In this document: positions 21,051 through 32,300 of the stretch, one piece after another
Layout: every line of letters starts with the position of its first letter
How positions within the stretch are numbered: the stretch's first letter is position 1
Made by a program: the position numbers and the translations under genes
The notes under the pieces: model-generated
What the model saw: the letters and a program-made list of their open reading frames with translations, nothing else
Databases searched by the model: none
Told to the model about the DNA's origin: nothing
DNA from: Paraphysomonas bandaiensis
Lineage: Eukaryota; Chrysophyceae
Assembly: GCA_965644295.1 (NCBI GenBank)
Contig: CBFFRP010000074.1
Location: 62,001-126,000, forward strand
Direction of reading: 5' to 3'
DNA length: 64,000 nt

Positions 21051-24000
21051 TCAGACTATGTCTTCGTCATCTTCATTGAGGTTAACACTGCCACTACTAG
21101 AACCATCAAATTCCATCACTCTGTCATTGGAACTTTTTCGTGGAATGGATAGATCTGGAGGCGTCAAAATAGTTTCCTCCGGAGGACGATCAGACAGAGT
21201 GACATGGGCATCCTCAGAGCACTCTGCAGCTAGTAGGGGAGATCGAGCATGCGTATTCGATGTCATGGACGAATGCATGTGAACTACCCCGTCACTATTC
21301 TGCTGTACTTCGCCTCCATGAGTCCTCAAAAACACGTCAACTGAATTGTCAGATCCGCCGGAAAGTAAACGAGAAAACATCCTTGACGATCGTGATAAAA
21401 AATTCACTGAGGTTGGGGAAGTTTTGACGTCTGGAGTAAAACAATGGTATATTTCAATCACAAAACGCGCTAAGGAAATTATTGTATACCATACCCACCT
21501 TCACTTAAATCCACTGTTGATTCTGGAGGTCTGGTACAGCCATCCTCAAGGGATGTTTCCTCTGGGATCACTGACGAGCTTTTGTGCTCAAAGGAGGTGG
21601 ATAGCCTGGGAATAAACGACCGAAAGGAAGTGCCCCTTGAGGGGGATGCTTGCAGCTGATTTTTTTGATGTTGTGACTGACTTCTGATAAGCTGGACTGC
21701 TTCTGTTCTAGCCTATTGAGTATACATATATCATTTGCTGTTGGAATAAGTCTAGTGCGTACAGTACACAATGCACAATGATACGGTTAATAGAAAAACA
21801 TCAATAAAACAACGTGCCTTTATCTCCTCCACTTCAGCGTCTTCTGGGCATATCAATTTATACAATTCATCACAACTAATGGACCCATCTTTGTTAACAT
21901 CGATAGCTTTGAAAAGTCGTCTGAATTTATCATTGCTGCAAAAACAAGTTGGCCAATTCAAAATTATAGCCAAGCATTACACTTTTCACTCTAAATATAT
22001 TTAAAAAATAATTCATAAATTGTGTATAAAATACGTGGTCTTCTAAACGTCAATATATTATTGGTATCGAATGAAACAACAATACCTATAATGGAGGTGT
22101 AGCGCCCTCAAAAACTCTCTGACCTCGTAGTGATTTAAACTACCAGACCCGTTCACGTCGATAGTGTTAAAAAGGGCAGTTATTATCTGAATAAGATAAT
22201 TTAATCTTATATGAATATAAGGTAACCAATACAATAGCGCGACATATAAACGTATCACGGCATGAATGACATAGCACACGTTGTACCAACACAGTATGTA
22301 TGACATATAATTCATAACATATTGGGTTACCTCTTTTGCGGCAGGGCCAGAGGCGTTGATACGATTCTTTGCGGTAACCTGTAGCTGTTGAAGAAGTTGC
22401 TGCTGATCTTCCATCTGCTCTAACACCGACCCTATACATGTACCACATCATCCGCAGTAACAGCCCACATGCACCAAACCTACCCATTACATCTACTTCT
22501 AATTCCGCAATAGCAGACAACATGGAGGCTGTTTTCACTATCTCGCCCACAACAGGGAGGATAATAATTAAAGGACACATCCTGCAAACACCAAAATTAA
22601 ATGATCTAAAAGATATACAAAATAAAATACACATGGCAAATACTCCACATATGTAGAAGAAATGGCTTACAATGGCATATAATTGATACGGTGCAGACAA
22701 CACAAAAATTACAGGTGCACATATCGCGAATCACTTATAATGCTTACATAAGAATGTGCCACAGGACAGTGTTAGTAGTCTCAGCGCTAACTGTGCTGAT
22801 AAAATTGGTAACCCACAAAGAAAGGTATAAAGAGTTTAGCGTAATGCCGACCTCAACAGCCCTGCAAATAGTAAAGTAATCATGGTACTACAAATGTGGT
22901 CCTACACAAACCTGAAATATATAGTTGGGTCGTTGAGGAAGTATATGTGGCTATAGTCTTCAGATATTTTCATCGAAATATCAGCATGGTCTGGTAGGAC
23001 TCTCTGACCACTATTAATAAGACTCCGTATACCGGACATGAAGCCGGATCCCCTTGAGCTGTCACGTTTCAACTTCTGTAACTTAAACTACAACAATAAA
23101 TCATTGTGCGACACAGTACCATAGTCACTTGTTGGGCAACGTTCTATTCTACATATACAATGTTAAATTCCATACCTGCTCGATAGTATTTAGAGAATTC
23201 TCAGTTGCTAGTCGACCACTAGATGGGGTTCTCCCCAATGGTCCACCACCTAAAGTAATCGTGACACTTTTCCGTCTATCATTACCACTGGTGTCTAAAT
23301 CGTTGGCTGACGTTTCAGACGATTCCATAGCTGACACTACATTAGATCTTCGTTTATGTCTGAGGGCAGGGGCTACATATACATTTGTTAACTCAAATTA
23401 TATTCATACACTCGACTAAATATAGGGTTATACATTTCACACGACACAGAGTGCACTACGATATAAAATGCGATTATATCTAGTAAAATTAGAACAACGA
23501 ACTCATGTACATATATATACTGCAGGAATGCGATACCTTTCATACTATCTTCCTTCTTATTTTGTTTCTCGGATGCAAATAGAGAACCAATAAATGATAT
23601 CGCACTCCCGATACGATCCGTAAAATCATCATTAGTGACATTCGTGGACTGCTTATGAAGTATTGGGGCATCATCAATACTAGACATCTTATCTAAAAAG
23701 ACATTAATATTAGAACGAATGCATATACTATCACAGGGGGTCATTTCACCTATATTGGACCTCAGTGTATTAATGGACATTCTTCTGCTTGCTGTTCGCC
23801 CTCTCATCGAGTTTGATCTCTTCGGGTTGCCATCAGTTCCATCGGCGGAGATATCTATTTCAATTCGACGTCTCAATTCCACCTACAATTTCACATTTTA
23901 ACTATGCGGATGGAGAAGCTCTAGTTCAAAGTATAACAACATTATGAGCACGATATCATCATATGAAGGCACGCATTGAACTCAGAACTTCATATTCCAC

Positions 24001-25233
24001 ATACATTTAGTGAGGTGGACTCTTCAAGGGCCAAAAAGTCTACATAATCGATAATATCAGTGACTCCAGACTGAGCCATAAGTCTGTACATCTCGAATTA
24101 TTTCTCCGCATCACAAACATCAAAATATAAAATACATTAAAGCATTCGACACTATGTGAAGCACAATACCGTGTATTTTTAATTCTACGACAGTGTGCCA
24201 TGTAATAATCAACCGCACATGATGATAAACAATATACATTGATCACGAAATTAAACCCGTACAGTGTGCCACCTATTATGAGACGTATAACATACCTCAT
24301 AACATACACCCTGCCCATAGTGTAGACTATCAGCGCATATCCCGATAACGCCATTCCACATACAAAAAACAACTGCAGGTGCATAAAGGTACACCTATCA
24401 GTTATACCGTACCGCCCGCTATCTTCTGTTCCATCGGTGTGTTTGAATCCTTCACAGTTCCAAAAAGATGCCTGACCAAACTTTACCCGTATATAATTTA
24501 CCAAACAAAGGATAATCAGTACACCCCAGCTAAAGTTACTTATATTAATTATCCGCAGAGAGTACTTCTCGAAACATCCAGACAAGTACAGCCCATAATT
24601 AAAATCACCAGGTAGCCAGTAGGTGTCTCTGAAGAGGGCGTATATGATCTTGAACTCGGCTTTTGTACGTAACGTTGAGAAGGGTAGATAACGAAAATTA
24701 TACAGAAAACTGGAAAATATATTTCGAGGTTTGGCCAGTTCCTTCAGCAAGTCAGAAATGGCGATAGCGTGGTAGCGGTCATACTGATGTGACGAGAGAA
24801 TAGATAAAAGCATTATATACAAGGCGTGCGCGACGAAAAATATAGCAATAAAGAAGATGATATAACCAACAAAGTCGAAAATGTTTATCCATGAGGAAGA
24901 GGAAGCTTTGGGGTGGGTGGCTTGATACATGGCCAGAGTGAAGCTGACGAATCCTATATTGCATATAAATCAGCACTCAACTTAAACAAAACCGACATAC
25001 ATATTCATCTACGCAAATTTTAAACCATAAATCATTTATGAATAGATACCATTATTCATGAGCTCCTTATATATTCTCTGCAACATCTTATTATACGTCA
25101 CAGAGCCGCCAATAAATTTTTCAAAACGGCTTGTTATGTACTCGAACACGACAAGAAATAATACAGTGCCACAGAAAGCTCCAGTTGCAACATCTACATC
25201 AATTTCACTGGCTAATCCAAACCGAAACGTCAT
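21051..25233 (-). CDS. MLO-family seven-TM protein with two C-terminal EF-hands
   Basis: Thirteen exons: 25233..25050, 24953..24310, 24091..24005, 23882..23537, 23372..23176, 23087..22912, 22861..22748, 22581..22484, 22431..22331, 22186..22086, 21935..21818, 21712..21499, 21430..21051 (919 aa). MLO hallmarks in order: TM1, then RIYKELMNN joined by splicing to GFVSFTLAM (plant MLO K-x-ELMLLGFISL); a RTKAEFKIIYALFRDTYWL loop; INISNFSWGVLIILCLVNYI (plant IS..W...FLL.N); TM5; a long cytosolic loop (exons 4-6); then FLNDPTIYFRAVEVGITLNS and a final TM. MLO proteins are plasma-membrane calcium-channel-like proteins. A coiled coil (about 617-640) and two EF-hands follow, with loops at 659-670 (DVNGSGSLNHYE) and 695-706 (DVNKDGSISCDE), then a disordered tail. 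The intron after exon 11 appears to be GC-AG. Plant MLOs bind calmodulin instead; here the sensor seems built in. Confidence 0.87.
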
Positions 25234-26065
25234 TGTCCAGATAGATCAATTCCCGGTTAGGTATGTAAACAACAGACTTCAACAGAAAATTGTCTGACTA
25301 CATAGTTATATTGACAATAATATCAGATGAATAGTTGGTTCTAAACTGTTATTATTTCTATATATATTCAGACTTTGTGTGGGTTTACTTTAATGAATAC
25401 GACTGACTCTTCTATCAACTGCTTTATGATGTATGTATGTATATTTCCATCTAGAATACAGTCATATCTATACCAGGACAATACTGGACGAGGAGTCTGA
25501 CATACAAAGTGTCTATAGCTACGACCGTATCTGTTATTTTTTTAACTGTAGAAAATATGAGGAATATTCGACGAAGATCTGAATGTAGTTTGTGAAAATA
25601 CTGTGCAGTAGTTCTACAAAAATCAAAAATTGAACCCACTGTAATGCCTTTTTACTATGTACGTACGTACAGAGTACTATGTATGAAAGTTTGCAAGGTA
25701 AAGTACGTATTTTCCTCTTGTTGGCTGTTTCCATTTTTTTTTCTATTCATAAGATATCCACCAACATAAATCAGTGACGACACTGACGACTGACGTATGA
25801 TGTTAAAACTACCTACACACTGTTATATATATGTGCTTTTGAAGGTGCTCAACTGTGTATCTATCGCTTTGTCTCATCTTCATCTCCATTCGGTTTATAA
25901 CGATACATTACATTCAATTGCATGTTATATACATCCTCATAATAGGGTGTCCCTATACATTACCTTACAATAGTAGTGAATATTATACAGATAAATTTAT
26001 TTGTGTGTAGTTGCTGACGTTTTTAAGTTTATCGTTAGGTTGAAATATAGATAGATATATAAAGC
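25234..26065. other. Intergenic region between divergent genes
   Basis: Promoter space for the MLO-EF gene and the gene at 26066. No conserved ORF or RNA gene found. AT-rich with TATATAT runs at 25822-25835 and near 26050. Confidence 0.5.
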
Positions 26066-27777
26066 ATGTTTGAAGGTCTGCTTCGATCAGGAAAAGACGT
26101 TAAGAAAGAACCCAATAGTGGAGAGAAGGGTGCCGGAAGAAGAAAGTATCAAGATGTAAGGGAGAACAGATCATATCGCCTGCGTATGGCGGCACTAGAT
26201 ACTGCTTATGAAGAGCAAAGTTCCCAGCGAAAGTCACTATCAACACTACCCCCCATAACTACGAGTACACGCCGCGCCATGATTTCGAAAATAGAAAGTA
26301 AAGATGACATAAATATTCGCATTACTCCTACCCATGCCTCGAAAAATTGCAGTAGCCCTTTCGAAAACTCTAGACGTTCATTCTTTTCAAGAAAGGAGAG
26401 TGTGGATGACATTAATCTCCGCTCTACACCCACAAACAAATTGTTGGAATGTAGCCCTTTTAGTAGAAATTTTTTCCCCGCGTATGATATCTCAGATGGC
26501 TCGTCGAAAAGACTGGAACCCCTACCGACGCTTGAAACTGATGCTCGGTTGATATTTAACGGCCCCTGTTTAGTGTGGCGACGGAATATTCGATGTGATA
26601 TTGTCATATTCGAGCATAATGACTTCGGGTGCTACGAGGTAATACTCATTGATTTAGATAGACAGGCGGAGATTAGTAGGATGTACTTAAGTATTCAAGG
26701 TGTGAATGACATTCTGGATGAAACTGTGGACACAGCAGTCTATAGACAGCGTGAAATTAACAGACGAGAATTTATCACAGAGGCGAGAAAATCATGTGCA
26801 ATAGAATTTATTTCTGCATCCCTAAAAATGGAGTCTGAAGCAGTCGATGGACTTACTAGCACACATGTGATATCATGCGGACGATATGATGGTGAGCACG
26901 AGACATAGTGGACTTGTACTATTTGTTATATTGCACGTTATTACCTTCTAGTGTGTGCGTCGTGTATTTTATTATTCTTATTATTGCAGCCGACGCTGGA
27001 GAGTATAAGAGGATCGATATACCAAAGCCCAAGATGCTCATTCCTGCGAAGTACAAACACAAGTTTCACACAATAGGGAGGTAGGCTGTCCCATGTATCT
27101 TTCAGAAATGTACTGAAATATCTTATGCAGACGCCACAGTGATGTTGTCGCTGCTATTGAAAACCTTCTTAACACAACTTCGACACTCACCAAGGATATA
27201 AATGCTGCTTCGGAACATGCACAAATATCACACTCTTCGCTAGGCGAACTGAAAAGGATCGATAACAAGGTTTCACTGAAAGAGACTCCACTCCTCAACC
27301 CTCGCGTAGTCTATTGGAGGCTTAAGTGGAAGTGGGCTATCCGACAGGTTATTATAAAGAACAAGATCGCGAAAGCAATGGGTGGTGCATGGGCGAGGTG
27401 CTGTCAATGCCATTTTTTGTATTTATTAACACTGCTGTGTACATGTGTACAGAGCTGTTTTTGCCCGCAAAACACACGACCTTGCCCTGTTGAAGCACAC
27501 AGAATTGGGTAAACTGAAAAAAGTTGGAAACTTCAGAAAGCTCGCAGTGAAGAGCTCTCCATTTCCTGGAGCTAACTCAGGTAGTGCTTACATAGATCTT
27601 GAATTCATTGTTGACGGAGTAACTGATATCTAAACTCCTATAGTTGATGAAATGATGCAAAATGCAAGGGTTGTGCCACTAGCATCTAAGTCTGGGACAG
27701 GTGGAGTACATGGAAGAGCCGGAGAACTTCCGTTTAAATTTGGACATCGCAACCGAGTAAAAGCACCAACAAGCTAA
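26066..27777 (+). CDS. Unrecognised 481-residue basic protein with an internal repeat
   Basis: Exons 26066..26891, 26990..27080, 27131..27397, 27453..27580 and 27644..27777 join in frame; introns are 98, 50, 55 and 63 bp, all GT-AG. I do not recognise a family. Visible features: a basic N-terminus; two diverged tandem repeats (about residues 75-135), each with SxDDIN[IL]R[IS]TPT and then CS-PF; a compact, probably folded segment (about 155-260) with CLVWRRNIRCDIVIFEHNDF; a helical region after 290; an IQ-like basic helix YWRLKWKWAIRQVIIKNKI near 375; and a basic tail ending APTS. No signal peptide or membrane span. Its last exon overlaps a minus-strand ORF at 27679-28152. Function unknown; the exon model is supported by phase only. 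Confidence 0.65.
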
Positions 27778-27778
27778 A

Positions 27779-28152
27779 TTGTCATTTGGAACTTGCTCAA
27801 TGACCAGTGCAAAGAAAGACTTATACAATACATTGTGGATAGTATATGTAGTGACATAGGTAATATCCAACATATTTATCTGTGCATTTAGCGTATATTT
27901 GTCGATTTCCTTATGACCATAAATAGCGCGTGACTTTAAGTTCGTAAAGTGTTTACCTCCAAAGTTCACCACTGCCAAAAGCGTTGTAATAACCGCACCG
28001 AGAAATGTATTAGAAGTAAAAGATATATAGGAATCACGCAGTTTATAATAATACTCGTGTAGCTCTATGATGATATTTAAATTTTGAGCTATGTAGGCAA
28101 GGACTTTCAAGTCAAACTTGATATTAGGGAAGGTCATGTTCGTGCCCAACAA
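27779..28152 (-). CDS. Possible membrane-protein exon, unassigned
   Basis: The minus-strand frame reads GTNMTFPNIKFDLKVLAYIA and onwards, with a hydrophobic stretch (TFLGAVITTLLAVV) and protein-like composition. A good donor (GGAG|GTAAAC near 27961) and an acceptor upstream (ATATGTAG| near 28160) suggest an internal exon. A second protein-like stretch lies at about 28572-28663 (minus), but I could not join the two in phase. It may be part of a small gene or a decayed copy. The 3' part of the open frame overlaps the last exon of the plus-strand gene ending at 27777. Confidence 0.3.
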
Positions 28153-29341
28153 AAGTAGCTACATATCAGCTGTGGCAATACTTATGTGTTATGTATGTTT
28201 TATGTATGTCATTCTACGAGAGCAAAGATTAAAATTTAATTAGAACTCTACGGTCTATGATACTTAGTAACACTTACTTCTATTCACACTTAATAACAAC
28301 TTAGTAACACTATATAACACACTTAGTATACATAATATACATACAATTTATAGGACTTGAATATTCCAAACACACACGTCATATTCTATTTTAGTTTTAT
28401 ATGCCACGTACAAATAGAACTACGCTCAAAATTCCACATCAGCGCCTACCGCAACACCGCAACAGCAACGTAGAATGCACACAATATCTACATGCGCATG
28501 ACCACATTAATCACGCAGTGTGTGCAGTGTGAATAATAGAACAGTTTTAAATTCTAAATACTACCAATTAGAGCATATCCAGCGGTCCAAACAGGCCAAG
28601 GGGCTTCACCTATGGTAGAATGAATAGTCTCCTGTCGGAGGGTCATGTACGCAGAGGCTGCAAGATAATATACGACCTTTGGCTCGTGGAAATGATAAAA
28701 ATAGAAACAAACCTCAAAAGTATGTCATCAGATTCCTGTCCAGAGTTGTATGAGTGGTCTACGGACCTCTTTATGAGTCTATCCTCATAAACTCCTCGCT
28801 CTCCTCAATACTGTGCAACTAGAGTATATCTAGACATCTAGACATGCCTATCCCACAGAGTATCCATCATCATGCATCTCTCCGCTCCATTACTCCTCCC
28901 ATAGAACTCCAATGCCCTAACACCATCAAGTAGGAATAATTATTCAGGTATTAGTCCTCGTCACATCATACTTACCCACAGTCAAGATCTTTGGCGAACA
29001 GTATTCTGAAATACTACAGTCCTGTATACTATATCATGCTGTGTCATAAACTATGTGCTTCTCAGGAGCCGTTAAAATGCCGTATACGCAGTATAACACT
29101 GTATTACGACATCACGAGCACCACAGCAATAGGGATGGGTTTGGTACACATAAGTCCATATGATCGTCATGTACGATGATGAAGTCACTGACTGATGATT
29201 CACTAGATACACCGTGTCTGTATGCATATATAGTCATTGAACAGTAAATATGGCATAGTTTAAGGTCACTATAGTGACGAAAACAGATGATGTTTTCTCG
29301 GATACCGTGTTGAAAGTCTTCTTGTTGAAGTGTTAAATACA
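28153..29341. other. Region upstream of the giant receptor, largely unexplained
   Basis: Contains the unresolved minus-strand coding-like stretch at about 28572-28800 and the receptor promoter. No repeat with a copy elsewhere in the window and no RNA gene recognised. Confidence 0.4.
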
Positions 29342-32300
29342 ATGAATTCATGGTGGACATCGTTGTTTGTCCTGCTTGTAATTCATACCTTACAGACAGG
29401 TAGTAAACAATAGTTAGTAAGAGTGAATAGATGTCATATATTTGTTTGTTTATTATGTAATTTCATTTTTTTATATATAGGGAGAGCCACATATAGCAGT
29501 GACGAGGACACTTTCTTATGTGATTTGGTGACTGCATCAAATGTTGAAACTATAAAAGGATCAGATTGGGATTGTTCTAACACGGCTAATAAATGCACTG
29601 ACTGGGATGGTATCATCTGCACAAGCGGCGTCATCACAAAAATTGATCTTGCTAACGATGGCGTCTCTGGTACTTTGCCATCCAGTATAGGCTCTCTTAC
29701 AGAGTTGAGCTTCTTATTCCTAAAATACAATTCATTTAGTGGAACTCTCCCCAGTACCGTTGGTTGCTTAAACCTACTCAAACAACTGCAAGTTCACCAA
29801 AATTCGTTCCATTCGAGTTTGCCAGATATGTTTTCCAGTATGTCTCAGCTCACCAAACTTTATCTGGACGGAAATTCGTTTACTGGAAATTTGCCGGTAT
29901 CATTAAGTGCATTAAATTTGGAAACTTTTTCTGTGAAATGGAATTCATTTGATGGCACATTACCAACATATATAGGCAGCTGGACGGATTTGACGGTTTT
30001 GGCGCTAGAAGATAATATATTCACGGGCTCAATACCAACGACCTTTGCATCGTTGACTAAATTAAGTATGCTTTTTCTGGAGGAAAATTCCTTGCACGGA
30101 AGTGTGCCGGATATATTTGGTTCAATGTCTCAGCTAGCTGAATTAACGCTTAAAATGAACTCATTCACTGGTTCCTTGCCGTCATCAATGGGCAGTTTGT
30201 CGAATCTGCAGCAATTGGATATGTCCGTAAATTCGCTGACCGACATACCGTCTACGTTAAGTCAATTATCCGGATTAACTTTGTTAGATCTTGGTTCGTG
30301 CCCGCTATCGGGTGTTGAACCACTGGAAAAAATAATGAAGCTATCCAATTTGGAATTCTTGCATATAGGGAATGCCAACTTTTCTTCTACTCTGCCATCG
30401 ACGGTAGGTAGCCTTGACAAACTGTCCTACTTGTCGTTGGCGGTGTCCAAAATTAGTGGGAGCATTCCGTCAGATGTGAGTAACATGGGTTATTTAACTG
30501 AACTAAGACTCTATGGAAATGATTTCACTGGGACAATTCCTTCTGTTGTCTGGGGAATGACTGGTCTTAAAAAGCTTCTTCTGAATTGGAATGACCTGCA
30601 GGGATCTATACCCTCTGATATTGGATCGTTATCAATGCTAGTAACGCTTGGACTCGAGGACAACGATTTTTCCGGAATTATTCCTTCTAATATTGCATCT
30701 CTTGATAGCCTAACTAGTCTTGTGCTTGGGCTTAACTCATTCGGTGGGGTCATCCCGTCAAGCATCGGCGACCTCTCGAAACTAGTTATTCTTGAAATGA
30801 ATGGCAATTCTCTTGGCGGGGTGGTACCCTCGCATTTGGGAGATCTTTCAAAGATGGAAGTGCTACTACTGCAGGACAATTCACTCTCTGGGGCACTTCC
30901 AAGTGAATTGGCCGTTTTAACGAAACTTAAGGAATTACGACTGGAAGGCAACAATATGAACGGAGCATTTCCATCAGAACTTTGTAGCATAGCTTCATTG
31001 ACTAAGTTCTGGCTAACCAGCACCATTGATGCTTGTGTGTTTCCTGAGCCTTCGGGACATCCTACGAATGAGCCATCCGGGCAGCCAACGAGTGAACCGA
31101 CTGCTCTATCAACAGGACAACCTACTTCTCAGCCATCTGGTCACCCAACAAGTCAACCATCAGGTAAGCCAACTGGTCAACCATCTAGTCAACCTTCGGG
31201 TGAACCAACAGGCCAACCAACTGGTCAGCCGTCATGTCAACCAACGGGTGAGCCCACAGGTGCCCCCACGGGTTTACCTTCTGGTGAACCAACAGGTCAA
31301 CCAACTGGTCAGCCTTCGGGGCTTCCAACAGGCCAGCCTTCATGTCAACCTACGGGTGAGCCCACTGCGTGTCCAACGGGTTTACCCTCTGGTGAACCAA
31401 CAGGTCAACCAACAAGTCAGCCCTCAGGTCAACCTACTGGTCTACCATCTGGTGCACCAACAAGTGATCCATCTGGTGCCCCCACGGGTTTACCTTCTAG
31501 TGAACCAACAGGTCAACCAACGGGTCAACCTTCGGGTGAACCAACAGGTCAACCATCTGGCGAGCCATCAGGGCAACCTACTGCTAAACCAACAGGTTTA
31601 CCCTCTGGTGAACCAACGACTCAGCCCTCAGGTCAGCCAACTGGTCAACCATCTAGTCAACCTTCGGGGCTTCCAACAGGTGCCCCCACGGGTTTACCTT
31701 CTGGTGAACCAACAGGTCAACCTATTGGTGCACCAACAAGTGATCCATCTGGTGCCCCCACGGGTTTACCTTCTGGTGAACCAACAGGCCAACCAACAGG
31801 TCAACCTACTGGTCTACCATCTGGAGCACCAACAAGTGATCCATCTGGTGCCCCCACGGGTTTACCTTCTGGTGAACCAACAGGTCAACCAACGGGTCAA
31901 CCTTCGGATGAACCAACAGGTCAACCATCTGGCGAGCCATCAGGGAAACCTACTGCTCAACCAACAGGTTTACCCTCTGGTGAACCAACGACTCAGCCCT
32001 CAGGTCAGCCTACTGGTCAACCATCTAGTCAACCTTCGGGGCTTCCAACAGGTGCCCCCACGGGTTTACCTTCTAGTGAACCGACAGGTCTACCATCTGG
32101 CGCACCAACAAGTGATCCATCTGGTGCCCCCACGGGTTTACCTTCTGGTGAACCAACAGGTCAACCAACAGGTCTACCATCTGGCGAGCCATCAGGGCAA
32201 CCTACCGCTCAACCAACAGGTTTACCCTCTGGTGAACCAACAACTCGGCCCTCAGGTCAGCCAACTGGTCAACCATCTAGTCAACCTTCGGGGCTTCCAA

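Noticed and set aside
22058-22703. Minus-strand ORFs of 122 and 178 codons
   Set aside because: They read through introns 8 and 9 of the MLO-EF gene. Splice-aware reading gives a continuous protein instead.
28572-28800. Upstream exons for a membrane protein joined to 28152-27779
   Set aside because: Two protein-like stretches exist, but no combination of donors and acceptors I tried keeps the frame, so no gene is claimed.
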